DNA of 64,000 nucleotides from Candidatus Enterovibrio altilux (GTDB lineage Bacteria > Pseudomonadota > Gammaproteobacteria > Enterobacterales > Vibrionaceae): assembly GCF_002381345.1 (NCBI RefSeq), contig NZ_CP020660.1, positions 744,001 to 808,000 on the forward strand, given 5' to 3'. The notes under the pieces were generated by a model. That model saw only the letters and a list, made by a program, of their open reading frames with translations, had not been told where the DNA came from and did no database searches. Position 1 is the stretch's first letter. The number at the start of each line of letters is the position of its first letter. The position numbers and the translations under genes were made by a program. This document shows, in pieces, positions 1 to 10,488 of this stretch.

Positions 1-563
1 GCAGTGAATAAAGTGATAAAAATAACTAAACCAAAACCATCATTGAATAATGATTCCCCTTCAATCTGAGTAGATATGCGTTTTGGTGCGTTTAATTTTT
101 TGACGATAGCCATCACTGCAATAGGATCTGTCGGTGAGATAAGTGCACCAAATAACAAGCAGTATATAACGTTAAATTGTATATTAATAAGTTGGAAAAA
201 TAGCCATGTCGCTCCGCCAATGAATAACGTCGATATCAGCGTTGCACCAAAGGCAAGTATGGTTATTTCCCATTTTTGATCTTTAAGGTTCGGTAATTTT
301 ATGCCTAACCCGCCAGCAAATAACAAAAAACCAAGTACACCTTTCAAAAGAAAATCATCAAAATGAACTTCATTTAGTGTTTTCTCTGCAAAATTTTTCA
401 GGTCAAACCAGTTGTTTTGGCCTGATATTACAACACCTAAAGAAAATATTAGAGCACCAGCCGTGAGGGCTATGGTTGTTTGTATTTGTCCAATTTTGCT
501 ATTAATAAAAGCAATAATCATTGCTGCAGCAGCGAGAAAGCAAAACGTTGTATAGACGGTCAT
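1..563 (-). CDS. Na+/H+ antiporter, CPA1/NhaP type (partial, runs off window start)
   Basis: This is the N-terminal part of a cation/proton antiporter of the inner membrane; the gene starts at the ATG at 563 and continues left of the window. The minus strand reads open for all 187 visible codons. It shows successive hydrophobic helices: the first near residues 5-20, then segments near 27-43, 75-90 and 100-120. It also carries the CPA1 signatures LISPTDPIAVMA and EGESLFNDG, the region that holds the ion-binding acidic residues. No frame break is visible. It is divergent from a metH stub at 752, and from memory the same antiporter-metH pairing occurs in Vibrio cholerae. The exact ion preference cannot be read from the sequence. 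Confidence 0.85.
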   Translation of the reverse strand, partial: MTVYTTFCFLAAAAMIIAFINSKIGQIQTTIALTAGALIFSLGVVISGQNNWFDLKNFAEKTLNEVHFDDFLLKGVLGFLLFAGGLGIKLPNLKDQKWEITILAFGATLISTLFIGGATWLFFQLINIQFNVIYCLLFGALISPTDPIAVMAIVKKLNAPKRISTQIEGESLFNDGFGLVIFITLFT

Positions 564-686
564 TCATGAACCCATGTTAAAGAATTTACAATTCAAAAAA
601 TTTGTTACGGAATATAAGTCTATATGCAAAAAAAAACTATAATAAATCTGTGCATTTTAGGTATCTGCCAGATGTCGACTCGTAAT

Positions 687-702
687 AGACGTCTAGACTC
701 CC
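687..702. promoter_or_regulatory. MetJ-type operator (tandem met boxes)
   Basis: A perfect met box, AGACGTCT, lies at 687-694, followed in register by a half-matching second box AGACTCCC (695-702). A weaker box-like AGATGTCG lies about 17 bases upstream (670-677). MetJ with S-adenosylmethionine binds tandem copies of this 8-mer. The site is about 50 bases upstream of the metH stub, as expected for a methionine-repressed gene. The operator has outlived the gene it controlled. Confidence 0.6.
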
Positions 703-751
703 AATTGGGCTATGATACTATGCCAATATAGAGCAAGATCAAAAGGAATTT

Positions 752-839
752 ATGAATGTGAGTAGTAAGAATGTATTAGGGAAACTGTTGACTGAAAATA
801 TTTTAATTATCGATCGCAGTATGGGCAATTCTTCAGAGT
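752..839 (+). pseudogene. metH: metH (methionine synthase) 5' stub cut by an IS copy
   Basis: An ATG at 752, preceded by AAAAGGAA, opens a frame reading VLGKLLTENILIIDRSMGNSS. This resembles the start of cobalamin-dependent methionine synthase, where ILxLDGxMGT is the first conserved block of the homocysteine-binding barrel. The frame enters an IS5-family copy at about 840, after some 29 codons of a protein that is normally about 1,220 residues long. On the far side of the IS the sequence is epd, not metH, so the rest of metH has been deleted from here. The upstream met box and the antiporter neighbour support the call. Only a short stretch supports the homology, so the call is moderate. Confidence 0.55.
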
Positions 840-1707
840 GGTTTTATTTCCTAAATAAGAGAACTAAATTTTCAATCAACACTCTAAACAGAGAGGTTAA
901 CTTAAATATCCAGGCCTATAAACAAGCTTAACTACAAAACAACTAACTGGAAGCAGTATACTCAAGGTTTAATTAATAGTGCTCAACTACCATTGCCATG
1001 CCCTTGCTATTCATGCATTAGCAAGCGAGTCAGAATGGTTAACGTCACGTTCAAGACGAAGAATAAAGGAACTATACAGTACTTGAACATTTATTCTACG
1101 AGTTTAACAGTCTACAAGAGAGACGCATTGAAAGTAACACAGCCTTGCACTGACGGGAAACTTAGAATTTGACGCAAATTACATCTAGTAGTAAATATAA
1201 ATATGCATGCCATTATTGCTACTGAGTTAAGTTCATTGAATATGACTGGCTGCGCAGTAATACTGAACCCGCTCCACCAGATCCGTCTAATAATCAATAA
1301 GATATAAAGAAATAGTTGTTGCGGCACAAAAAAATATTATAAAGCTATTCATATTAAACAAGCTGTTTCACTCATCTCACCAGATAGGGCTCAGTTTTCT
1401 AAGAATAAGGTCATCTACACAATATAGCGCTCAAGTTACCATAAGTTATACAATATAAAGCAGTATAAAAAAAGAAGGTATGGTTAACGTAAACCTTCTC
1501 TATCAAAGATGGCACTATTTCAAGTCAAAAACTTTTCAGAGTAACATTGAGCCTAAGAGATCACATTACTCAGATTAGTGAGACTGACGCCATAATAAAA
1601 AACATTAAATAAACTAACAGGGCTAGGTATGCCTAAAACAAAAGTGATTGTTTAATAGTACATTTTGTTAAAATATGCTATCTGAACTTAAATTAGGGAA
1701 CAGAGCC
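840..1707 (+). mobile_element. IS5-family element, degraded single copy
   Basis: The left end at 840 (GGTTTTATTTCCTAA) and the right end at 1707 (TTAGGGAACAGAGCC) are inverted copies of the family ends, whose consensus is GGCTTTGTTTCCTAA. Between them, plus-strand pieces of an IS903-like DDE transposase are recognisable but broken by stops, frameshifts and internal deletions. It is shorter than the intact length of about 1.05 kb. Confidence 0.85.
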
Positions 1708-1712
1708 CACAA

Positions 1713-1965
1713 AAGTGAAAGTTAATAACGTAAATCGATCATTCGAAGATGCTAATCAGCGTACATTAAACAGTATCATTACTATACCGAAAATCCATTC
1801 ATTTCAATTTATTTTAACCATGACCACAACAATATCATTGTTAATGATTCACAGACATGAGTTCGTAACCATAATCTGATAAAAGTATTAGTGTACTGTA
1901 ATAACGAATGAGGCTTTACTAACCGGGTGTTTAATGCTTCATTAGCCCTGGGATCAGGTCCAGTG
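1713..1965 (+). pseudogene. epd: epd (erythrose-4-phosphate dehydrogenase) 3' remnant
   Basis: Shifted plus frames recover the C-terminal end of Epd. VKVNNVNRSFEDAN matches the family's VKANEVN helix. FNHDHNNIIVNDSQT is followed by NHNLIKVLVYCNNE and GFTNRVFNASLAL, matching FNHD, the HLIK block and the WCDNEWGF motif. There are in-frame stops where conserved Arg and Trp codons should be. The NAD-binding half is gone, replaced on the left by the IS copy at 840-1707. The product would have fed erythrose-4-phosphate into pyridoxal phosphate synthesis. The gene is the normal upstream neighbour of pgk, so this is the dead head of an epd-pgk-fbaA operon. Confidence 0.8.
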
Positions 1966-2051
1966 GTTAGAATGCTTAAACAACGACTTTTAAAGCATTG
2001 AAAATCGCTGTAAAATTTTTACTTTTCGTAACTTAAGGAGGAAGGACCATA

Positions 2052-3215
2052 ATGTCTGTAATCAAAATGACCGATCTAGACTTATCAGGCAAACGCATAT
2101 TTATTCGTGCTGACTTAAACGTCCCAGTAAAAGGAGGTAAAATAACTTCTGATGCTCGTATTTTAGCATCTCTTCCAACTATCAAATTATGCCTAGAAGC
2201 TGGTGCGAAGATAATGGTTACTTCTCACCTTGGTCGTCCAACTGAGGGTGAGTACACAGAAGAATTTTCGCTACAGCCTGTCGTTAACTATTTAAATGAC
2301 GCGCTTGATTGCAACGTTAAACTCGTAAAAAATTATTTGGATGGCCTAGAATTAAACTCGGGTGAATTAGTTATTCTTGAAAATGTTCGCTTTAATAAAG
2401 GCGAGAAAAAGAATGAAGATCAGTTGTCGAAGCGATACGCTGCATTGTGTGATATTTTTGTGATGGATGCATTCGGCACTGCTCACCGAGCTCAAGCATC
2501 TACCTATGGTGTAGGCGTATTTGCTCCAATCGCATGTGCTGGTTCTCTACTTGTGGCTGAGCTTGAAGCACTCGATAAAGCAATGAATAATCCCGCGCGT
2601 CCATTAGTGGCTATCGTTGGTGGCTCAAAAGTTTCTACCAAACTAACTATTCTTGAGTCATTATCTAGAATCGCTGATCAATTAGTTGTTGGTGGTGGCA
2701 TCTCAAACACGTTCATTGCAGCTGCAGGTCATAATATTGGCAAATCACTGTACGAAGCAGATCTGGTTGAAACAGCTAAAAAATTAATGAAAAAGTGCGC
2801 AATTCCAGTTGCTACTGACGTTGCATGTGCCAAAGCCTTGGATGCAAACGCGGAAGCTGAAATCAAGCACGTTTCTGACGTTCAAGATGACGATATTATT
2901 TTTGACCTTGGTCCTCAATCAACTGCAGCGCTTACTGAAATCATCGCAACCGCAAAAACAATTCTTTGGAACGGTCCCATAGGCGTCTTCGAATTCAAAA
3001 ATTTTGAAGCTGGTACTAAGAGTATTTCTGACGCGATTGCTGCATCTGAAGGTTTTTCTGTAGCTGGGGGTGGTGACACTCTAGCAGCTATCGACAAATT
3101 TGGTATTAAAGCAGATGTATCTTATATCTCAACTGGTGGTGGTGCTTTCCTTGAATTTGTTGAAGGTAAAGTACTACCAGTTGTTGCAATGCTAGAAGCG
3201 CGTGCAAAAGCATAA
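2052..3215 (+). CDS. pgk: Phosphoglycerate kinase
   Basis: This cytoplasmic glycolytic enzyme transfers phosphate from 1,3-bisphosphoglycerate to ADP. The 387 residues equal the usual bacterial length. The N-terminal substrate domain has RADLNVPV (19-26) and HLGRP (59-63). The C-terminal nucleotide domain has [16 protein letters not shown] and, near 350, GGGDT. The start is fixed by a strong ribosome site, AAGGAGGAAGG, a few bases before the ATG. It follows the epd remnant and precedes fbaA by 222 bases, in the classical order. With epd dead, transcription must start in or after the remnant. No frame break or missing catalytic residue is visible. Confidence 0.98.
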   Translation: MSVIKMTDLDLSGKRIFIRADLNVPVKGGKITSDARILASLPTIKLCLEAGAKIMVTSHLGRPTEGEYTEEFSLQPVVNYLNDALDCNVKLVKNYLDGLELNSGELVILENVRFNKGEKKNEDQLSKRYAALCDIFVMDAFGTAHRAQASTYGVGVFAPIACAGSLLVAELEALDKAMNNPARPLVAIVGGSKVSTKLTILESLSRIADQLVVGGGISNTFIAAAGHNIGKSLYEADLVETAKKLMKKCAIPVATDVACAKALDANAEAEIKHVSDVQDDDIIFDLGPQSTAALTEIIATAKTILWNGPIGVFEFKNFEAGTKSISDAIAASEGFSVAGGGDTLAAIDKFGIKADVSYISTGGGAFLEFVEGKVLPVVAMLEARAKA

Positions 3216-3437
3216 TATGAAACACAAGGAATGTTACACTTGCTTTTGGTTGCATCTTTACTTGTGATGGACATAAAAGTGTAGAGACCAAACCTAAATT
3301 TTAATGTGTTTGGTGTAACGTTTGGGTATAATGTGTAGTCTTGATCGTAAATATTTGTGATTGAGCTAAGTTAGTGGGGAGATACCCAGCTCGACACTAA
3401 GCCATTCAAAGACTACAGAGTAAATGGGATTATTATT

Positions 3438-4514
3438 ATGTCTAAAATTTTTGATTTTGTAAAACCTGGGGTTATCTCTGGTGAGGACGTACAGAAAGTG
3501 TTTGAAATTGCAAAAGCGAATAAATTCGCTCTTCCAGCGGTAAACGTAGTAAACACAGACTCAATTAATGGTGTTCTAGAAGCCGCATCTACAGTTAAAG
3601 CCCCAGTTATTATTCAATTTTCTAACGGTGGTGCAGGCTTTTTTGTGGGTAAACACGTTCAACTAGAAGGCCAATCTGCACAAATCCTTGGTGCTGTTGC
3701 TGGTGCGAAATACGTTCACATCATTGCTGCTGCATACGGTGTTCCAGTTATTCTGCACACTGACCATGCTGCTAAGAAATTGCTGCCATGGATCAACGGC
3801 TTATTAGATGCTGGAGAAACGCATTTCAAAGAAACAGGTAAACCGCTATTTTCTTCACACATGATTGATCTGTCTGAGGAATCACTCGAAGAAAACATTA
3901 AAATATGTACTGAATACCTTACTCGCATGGAAAAGATGGGGATGACATTAGAAATCGAACTAGGTTGTACTGGTGGCGAAGAAGATGGCATTGATCATTC
4001 CAATATAGATGCATCTGCGCTTTATACATCTCCAGAAGACGTTGCATATGCATACGAAAAATTGATCAAAATCAGCCCACGTTTTACGATTGCTGCATCT
4101 TTCGGCAATGTACACGGTGTTTACCAAGTGGGTAACGTTGTATTAACTCCTATTATTCTGCGTGACTCTCAAACTTACTGTGCTAAGAAATTTGGTCTCG
4201 CTCCGAACTCGTTGAACTTCGTATTCCATGGTGGTTCTGGTTCTTCTGAAGGAGAAATTCAAGAGTCTATAAGTTATGGTGTTATCAAAATGAACATTGA
4301 TACGGATACTCAGTGGGCAACGTGGAACGGTATTCGTACTTACTATGCAGAGAATTTTGATTACCTGCAAGGTCAAATTGGTAACCCAACAGGCAACGCT
4401 TCACCAAATAAAAAATATTACGATCCACGAGTATGGCTACGTGCTGGTCAAACCTCAATGGTAACTCGTTTAAAAAAAGCATTTTTTGACTTAAACGCAA
4501 TTGATGTTCTGTAG
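3438..4514 (+). CDS. fbaA: Fructose-bisphosphate aldolase, class II
   Basis: This zinc-dependent aldolase splits fructose 1,6-bisphosphate into two trioses, and catalyses the reverse in gluconeogenesis. The length of 358 residues matches the family. Visible signatures are ILHTDHAAKK, which carries the first zinc histidine, then LEIELGCTGGEEDGIDHS, the FGNVHGVY histidine, and FHGGSGSS, the third zinc ligand and phosphate-binding loop. The reading frame is intact from the ATG at 3438. It is the last recognisable gene of the epd-pgk-fbaA group; downstream only IS630 and IS5 debris is found. Confidence 0.98.
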   Translation: MSKIFDFVKPGVISGEDVQKVFEIAKANKFALPAVNVVNTDSINGVLEAASTVKAPVIIQFSNGGAGFFVGKHVQLEGQSAQILGAVAGAKYVHIIAAAYGVPVILHTDHAAKKLLPWINGLLDAGETHFKETGKPLFSSHMIDLSEESLEENIKICTEYLTRMEKMGMTLEIELGCTGGEEDGIDHSNIDASALYTSPEDVAYAYEKLIKISPRFTIAASFGNVHGVYQVGNVVLTPIILRDSQTYCAKKFGLAPNSLNFVFHGGSGSSEGEIQESISYGVIKMNIDTDTQWATWNGIRTYYAENFDYLQGQIGNPTGNASPNKKYYDPRVWLRAGQTSMVTRLKKAFFDLNAIDVL

Positions 4515-4769
4515 TTTAGTTTTTAAAAACGAATTATAAATTTTTTCAATCTGACAAATTAATGAGTTCTTTCGTAACGGAAATTGAGTTATATGCTGAA
4601 ACTAATACTTGAAATCATTTATAATAAAATATATTGGCTCGTATAATCAATACAATGAGAGCAGAGATAACTAAGTAAAGTATTATTTAAACTGTTAAAA
4701 ATTTTACAACTGTATCAATAAGTTTGCTAGCATTAATCTCTGAGTTAATAATCAGTATACTACTCTAGC

Positions 4770-5135
4770 TTACCCAACTCTACGTATCCATAAAATAATA
4801 ATTTTATGTCACTTTAAAGTTGATGTAGCAATCTGAAAAGCTAAAATCTGCAAGTCGTAATTCAAACAATCACCTTTCTACCGCCTAGACAATAACCCTC
4901 ATAGGACACCTCTACGAATTTACTTACCACTCATCTATCAAATTGTTGCCTATATTCATAAGCTATTCTGAGGAGGAAATACGTGGAAGTTAAAATGAAC
5001 AAACCGCTTCATCATAATACGTTCAATTATAAAATGCCAAAAAAGACTCCATACAAGTACAATGCTGAAGAACAAGAGGACTCTATTCTTCATTATAAGC
5101 ATACACCCATTTTCTTTATTATGCCTAAATTTTTG
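4770..5135 (+). mobile_element. IS630-family transposase remnant
   Basis: The stretch from the CTCTACGTATCCAT motif at about 4779 to about 5120 aligns by eye with the 5' half of the better-preserved IS630 copies at 20.1 and 33.5 kb. Shared landmarks are that motif, the CTATCAAATTGTTGCCTATATT segment, and a frame reading YKMPKKTPYKYNAEEQED. No open frame of useful length remains, and the catalytic half is missing. The flanks (4515-4769 and 5136-5319) hold nothing I recognise. Confidence 0.6.
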
Positions 5136-5319
5136 CAATAATTATGAATTACAAGCACTCAAGCCTTCATCATATTTTAATTGAGTATATAATACTAAGA
5201 TATTAACAGACAGCTATGATTATTATACTTACTGATCATTAGGTTTGTTAAACAAGTAAAAACTGAGCCAAATTATTACTCATGTTATCGAGAGCATAAT
5301 ATATTATATAATATTTATT

Positions 5320-6299
5320 GGCTTTGTTTCCTAATTAGAATTCAGATAGCAAATCCTAGCATGATCAATGATTACATAATCACTTTTATTTTAGGCTCAC
5401 TTAACTCGATCAACTGATTTAATGCTTTTAGCATGCCGTAAGTTTCACTAACCTGACCATTATGATCTCTTAAACTCAATATTTTTTCAAAAAGTTTTTT
5501 GACTCGAAACATCGCCATTTCTTATAAGGGTCATTTATGGCAATCATAGCTCGTTTTCCAAGGCTGATTTGAACCATATAACTTCTGGTAACTAACCTCT
5601 AAATGACATGAATGATCTTGTTTACAAAAAGTTACTCCTTTTCTTGGCGAGCTAAATGGACCGTTCGTTTAATACGAACGGTGTCGTAAGCACTCTCGGC
5701 CGCTATTTAATGCTTTGAGTGGGTCTGCTTGAGCAAGTTAGATAGCACTTCATCGTCGTTAGTCACATTTGATGCACTTAACCCAGCAGTAATAATTTCA
5801 TTCGTATTTATATCTACCTCTAAATGTAGCTTACGATAGACTCGCTGTTTTCCGTCCGTGCCATACTTTTTTTACTTTCCATTCTCCTTCACCGTAGATT
5901 TTTAGCCCTGTATAATCAACGGATAAGTGCTAGATCCTTCATTTGCTCTGCGTCGTGAACGTGGCATGAACTATTTTAACTTGCTTGCTAATGCATGAAC
6001 AGTGAGGCATAACAATGCCAGTTGAGCAAGTTTAAAAATAAAATTCATTAACCCTTGCAGACCTCTCAAAGGCATTGAAAATATGCATTTAACCATGAAG
6101 GTGATCATAATGGCTAAATCGCTAAATAAACGAGGTCTCCCATGATCACTCTGCTTAGTTTGATTCCATAGCTAAATAGCTTCTTCATCAACCCGAAATA
6201 TTAACGAGCCACGATTAATTGAAACCTGAATATTTAAGCGAACTTAGCTTCTACAAGCTGAGATTAACAATGTAGTTCCCTAATTTAGAGAATAAAATT
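5320..6299 (-). mobile_element. IS5-family element, degraded, minus orientation
   Basis: The right-end repeat GGCTTTGTTTCCTAATTAG begins at 5320. The minus strand then follows the IS903-like transposase backwards to a decayed left end near 6299. Several stops and indels interrupt the frame. Confidence 0.85.
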
Positions 6300-6399
6300 T
6301 ATTCAAAATCAACGAAAATATATGACAACATTATAGATACATTCATTACACGCGCGCATAATGTGTGAAAATAATAATTGATATATGATCAATTAATAC

Positions 6400-6519
6400 A
6401 GCTTGCACAATAATAAAAGCGTTAAGTAAACCAATAAGGCTAATCATACTTAACATAAAATAGTTCTTTCATAGCTAATTATATTGAAGCTTACTATCTA
6501 AACTCAACTTGGGAAATAC
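6400..6519 (+). mobile_element. IS5-family right-end fragment
   Basis: About 120 bases match the transposase C-terminal and right-end region, including GCGTTAAGTAAACC and CTATCTAAACTCAACTTGGGAAATACAA. Its orientation is opposite to the copy at 5320-6299, so the pair resembles a worn compound element. The 100 bases between them are unrecognisable. Confidence 0.55.
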
Positions 6520-6524
6520 AATAG

Positions 6525-7073
6525 TTATGAGCGAAAAGATGATTGTTCTTCGCTTTCCGTTTTAAGTATTCTCAGCATATGAAAAATTTCTTTCGATGCT
6601 TTAGAAAATTTATTGGCTTCGAGCTCTTTCTTCGCTTGACGAACAAGTTGACGCAGCTTTTGACGATTAGTAGATGCGTATTGTTTTACCACATCGTTAA
6701 TAACTTTATCACCTTCTGTTATCAAACGATCACGTAGCTTTCCTAATTTTTGCAGTTCTATTGATTGTTGGCCATGCTTATTATTCAACAAATGAAATGC
6801 AACTTGAATTGACTTTAGGTCAGCCGTTCGCATGATTTTACCAATGAATTGCAGTTGACGACGCCTTGCTTCTTTTTTAAAGTGCTGCGCATCTACAATT
6901 GCAATGCGAAGATTTTCTTCCAAGGGAAATTTAGCCAAAATAGCTGGCTTAAGATCTACCAATTGCGCACCTAACTTTTGCAATGCTTTCATGTCACGTT
7001 TCATCTCGGAGCGGCTTACCCAGATGATTTCATCTTTATCTTCCCAAGGTTCACGTTTGTTTTTACGGCTCAT
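6525..7073 (-). CDS. darP: Dual-action ribosomal maturation protein DarP (YjgA, DUF615)
   Basis: DarP/YjgA associates with the late 50S ribosomal precursor and helps its maturation. The 182 residues match the family length. The charged, helical sequence has the typical KREPWEDKDEIIWVSRSEMKRDMKALQKLG opening region (residues 6-33), the FKKEARRRQLQFIGK segment near 77-90, and a lysine-rich C-terminus. A TAGGAAAG ribosome site sits seven bases before the ATG. It is divergent from pmbA, the standard arrangement in enteric bacteria and vibrios, but a compound IS5 derivative now lies between them. The frame is intact. Confidence 0.93.
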   Translation of the reverse strand: MSRKNKREPWEDKDEIIWVSRSEMKRDMKALQKLGAQLVDLKPAILAKFPLEENLRIAIVDAQHFKKEARRRQLQFIGKIMRTADLKSIQVAFHLLNNKHGQQSIELQKLGKLRDRLITEGDKVINDVVKQYASTNRQKLRQLVRQAKKELEANKFSKASKEIFHMLRILKTESEEQSSFRS

Positions 7074-7104
7074 AATCTTTCCTAAGGTTGTTTGTTACTT
7101 AATT

Positions 7105-8162
7105 AGCTTTGTTTCCTAATCTGAAAATTGTGATTTCTTAAGCTCAATGTTCTCTTCATACTTTTAATTGCGCGGATAATTTCGTTTCCAAAAAATTGCT
7201 TCTTTTCTTGGTGGTATGAGTAGAACCGCTCGTTTAATACGAACGGTTTCACAGCATGGTCTGGTATCGTAAGCACCATAGGCTGATATTTCATTAATTT
7301 TTTGGCGCGTCTATTTGAGTAAATGTACGTAACGCTTTACCGTCAGTCACATTTAATGCACTTAACTCAGCAACAATGATTTCATGCAGATTTATATCTA
7401 CTGCTAAATGCAACTTACTCCAGACTCGCCGTTTTCCATTAGTACCATACTTTTTTAATTTCCATTTGCCTTTGCCCTAAACTTCGAGCCCAGTAAAATC
7501 AATAGCTAAGTGCTGGATACGTTCTTTCTTCTTAGTCTTGAACGTAACGTTAACCGTTTTGACTCGCTTGCTAATGCATGAATAGTGAGGACATGACAAT
7601 GACAGTTGAATAAGCTTGAAAATAGACTTAATTAATTCTTGCAGACTTCTCAATGGCGTTGAGAATACGCATTGAACCATGAGGACCGTCATAATAGCTC
7701 AATCACTAAATAAAAGAGATCTCCCATGATTACCGTACTTATGTTTGATTCCATAGCTAAATAGCTTCTTCATTAATCCAGAATATTAGTGAATTACGAT
7801 TGATTAAAAGCTTAATTATACTGCTTTCAGTTAGTTGTTTTGTGATAAAAATTATTTATAAACATGAACATTGAAGTGGACCTGCCTGTTTGAAGTGTTA
7901 ATTGAACATTTAGCTCCTTTATTTAGGAAATAAAGCCGGTTACCATAAACGTTCCCTAGCAAACACAGCAATGGCTCGAGTCGAAAACTACTGGTAGAGA
8001 CATTGAGCCTCAGACAGCACACAACTCAGATTAATGAAACCGATGCCATAATAAAAGCGTTAAATAAACTGACAAGACTAGGTATATCTAACACGAAAGC
8101 GATTGTCTAATAGTGAATCATGTGGGGATTTGCTATATGAACTCGAATTAGGAAGCAAAGCC
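7105..8162 (-). mobile_element. Compound IS5 derivative: minus copy joined to a plus right-end arm
   Basis: A minus-oriented, internally deleted IS5 copy runs from 7105 to its left end at 7937 (AGGAAATAAAGCC). It is joined directly to GGTTACCATAAACG at 7938, the start of a plus-oriented right-end arm that ends at 8162 with TTAGGAAGCAAAGCC. Both outer ends are therefore right ends. The same breakpoint recurs at 10714, 18016, 31453 and 36540. No open transposase remains. Confidence 0.8.
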
Positions 8163-8257
8163 TTACCAAGAATATCGAATTATGCGGGCGTTTTTTAAGT
8201 ATTCTCTTCTCTACGAGTGGTATGCTTATAGCACAATACACAATAATCGAAAACTTT

Positions 8258-9598
8258 ATGAACGTGAAAGAACAGGTGGCTCTGCAACGAACTGAACTTG
8301 AAGTTGCAGTAAATTACGCATTAGAGATGGCATGCAAAAAAGCTGATACTGCAGAAGTGACAATCACTAAAACCACGGGTATTAGCGTAGCTACACACAT
8401 GTGTGAAGTAGAAAGTGTTGAATTTAATAGTGATGGTATGCTGGAGATCACAGTGTATCGCGGTCAATGTAAAGGCAGTGCATCTACGTCTGATTTATCA
8501 AAAAAAGCAATTACACAGACAGTTGCAGCAGCATTAGATATAGCAAATTATACATCTGAAGATCCTTTTTCTGGTCCCGCACCTGCCAAACTGATGGCGT
8601 ACGATTACCCAGAATTGGATCTATTTTACCCTGATGAGTCAGAGCCTGGTCATGCAGCAAAAAAAGCAATTGCTGCTGAGCGCGCTGCATTAGGCTACGA
8701 TAAACGAATTAAATTTAATCATGGCGCTAGTTATGATAGTCACTATGGTGTTCGAATTTATGGGAATAGCCATGGCATGTTGGGAAGTTATGCTTCAAGT
8801 TGTCACAATCTCAGCTGCAGCGTGATTGCAAAAGATAGCAAAGGTATGGAGCGAGATTACAGCTATACTGTGGCGAGAGACAAACTAGATCTTTGGACTC
8901 CTGAAAAAGTGGGTATTCAGGCTGCTAAACGTACTATTGCTCGTATGGGATCACGTCGTGTCAGTACCTGTTACGCTCCTGTTATGTTTTCGGCGGATAT
9001 TGCTACTGGATTACTTGGTCATTTAGTTATGGGTATCAGCGGTTCGAACCTATACCGTAAATCTTCCTTTCTTTTAAATAAGCTTGGCCATCAAATTTTG
9101 CCTAAGTGGTTTCAAATATATGAGCGTCCTCACATCCTAAAGGGCATAGCAAGTTTACCGTTTGATCATGAAGGTTTGATTACTCGTAACCTCGATATTA
9201 TTAAAAACGGTGAGCTACAGACTTATCTTGTCACGAGCTATGCAGCACGTAAGCTTGGTATGGAGCCGACTGGTCATGCTGGTGGTATTCATAATTGGTT
9301 TATTGGTAATACAGGGCAATCTTATGAGCAGATGTTGAAATGTCTCAACACTGGCTTGTTGGTGACTGAATTAATGGGTCAAGGTGTAAATATCGTTACG
9401 GGTGATTATTCACGTGGTGCTGCGGGTTTTTGGGTTGAAAATGGTGAACTTAAATACCCAGTGAGCGAAATTACCATTGCAGGTAATTTAACGGATATGT
9501 TTAAGCAGATTATTGCGGTTGGTACAGATACTGAATGCCGTTGCCAGATTCAGACTGGTTCTATATTAATTGAATCGATTAAAATCGGCGGAGCATAG
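8258..9598 (+). CDS. pmbA: Metalloprotease PmbA/TldE
   Basis: PmbA (TldE) forms a heterodimeric metalloprotease with TldD, acting on leader peptides and unfolded proteins. The frame can be read from 8222, but the ATG at 8258 starts the family-like MNVKEQVALQRTELE and gives 446 residues, the usual length; the earlier start would add 12 unmatched residues. The C-terminal part has YLVTSYAARKLGMEPTGHAGG and GDYSRGAAGFWVENGE, both hallmarks of the family. TldE lacks the zinc motif of TldD, and none is seen here. tldD is not in the window. The gene is intact and divergent from darP. Confidence 0.95.
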   Translation: MNVKEQVALQRTELEVAVNYALEMACKKADTAEVTITKTTGISVATHMCEVESVEFNSDGMLEITVYRGQCKGSASTSDLSKKAITQTVAAALDIANYTSEDPFSGPAPAKLMAYDYPELDLFYPDESEPGHAAKKAIAAERAALGYDKRIKFNHGASYDSHYGVRIYGNSHGMLGSYASSCHNLSCSVIAKDSKGMERDYSYTVARDKLDLWTPEKVGIQAAKRTIARMGSRRVSTCYAPVMFSADIATGLLGHLVMGISGSNLYRKSSFLLNKLGHQILPKWFQIYERPHILKGIASLPFDHEGLITRNLDIIKNGELQTYLVTSYAARKLGMEPTGHAGGIHNWFIGNTGQSYEQMLKCLNTGLLVTELMGQGVNIVTGDYSRGAAGFWVENGELKYPVSEITIAGNLTDMFKQIIAVGTDTECRCQIQTGSILIESIKIGGA

Positions 9599-9854
9599 CG
9601 TCGTCCTTCGATTTCTGGTTCTTACCACAGACCACAACTACTTAGCCTACTAAGCTAATGAAAGCGTATCCGATCGTTTCCTAGCTGCAGCGCTAAAGAC
9701 CTAATATTATGTCACTCTAAAAAATTACTAAACTTCCATTTTTTGATATTCTGGACACAGAAAGTCAGAAGTGAGCCTTAAAACCACTTACCTAAAAACT
9801 AGTGGCTTTATTAACCCTTATTTTCATGGAGGTTTTATGCCTTTTCTGACTTTG

Positions 9855-10337
9855 TTAACTAAGCTCTGAAGAAATATACAAACTGTCAACAATCAACTGC
9901 ATTAGCATGTCTTCCTGCGCAAATCTAAACTCAATAAGTTCACCAACAACAGATATTTCACTATCAAATCCAGAAAAATTATCTTCATCGAGTACTAAGT
10001 CATTGTATTTATCATTGAAGTTCAACAAAGGTTCAGTAGTTTCGACAATGCGCGCATATAATAAATCAATCTCTGTGTTAGAAGAAAAACCGGTAGATTT
10101 CCAACGTTCCATGATCATGCTATAAATTTTGAAATGCCCCGCAGAAATATAATCCACTAATGATCCACAGAATTGTTTTAATTTTTTTTCTGTAGGCAAA
10201 GATTTTTTACTGTCACCTAACAACCCGGCTACCTTAGAATACTCCACAAGTAGTTGCTTTCTTAGAGTCAACCAGTAGTCAATTACGTCACTGTAACCTT
10301 CCCATGGCTGCTGTGCTTGTTCTAATTTATTGAGCAT
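9855..10337 (-). CDS. rsd: Regulator of sigma D (anti-sigma-70 factor Rsd)
   Basis: Rsd binds the housekeeping sigma factor RpoD in stationary phase and shifts RNA polymerase towards other sigma factors. The helical sequence shows the family pattern: VIDYWLTLRKQLLVEY near the N-terminus, FCGSLVDYISAGHFKIY in the middle, and LIEFRFAQEDMLMQLIVDSL at the end. I chose the ATG at 10337 (160 residues) because GAGGAA lies seven bases before it. An ATG 15 bases earlier would begin on the ribosome site itself. It stands alone between pmbA and an IS copy. Keeping an anti-sigma factor while greB and tex are lost is notable. Confidence 0.88.
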   Translation of the reverse strand: MLNKLEQAQQPWEGYSDVIDYWLTLRKQLLVEYSKVAGLLGDSKKSLPTEKKLKQFCGSLVDYISAGHFKIYSMIMERWKSTGFSSNTEIDLLYARIVETTEPLLNFNDKYNDLVLDEDNFSGFDSEISVVGELIEFRFAQEDMLMQLIVDSLYISSELS

Positions 10338-10488
10338 GACTACGTTCCTCATGATCAGCGCAGTTGAGCACTTTACTCAGATTCAGCCATATCTTTCAGG
10401 CCATTAATTTACTAATATCCAGTTACTTAAATTTAGAGTGCCAGTATTCGTCTCGCTTATCAAGGGTAGAAGTATTGTTATGTCTAAT

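Noticed and set aside
76-279. 67-residue plus-strand frame at the window start
   Set aside because: It is the shadow of the minus-strand Na+/H+ antiporter, whose motifs are unmistakable.
9761-9853. Inverted repeat AAAGTCAGAA/TTCTGACTTT flanking about 73 bases between pmbA and rsd
   Set aside because: Arms of ten bases with no second copy seen; too weak to call an element. A weak CCACT/AGTGG hairpin inside it could be the rsd terminator, but the T run is poor.
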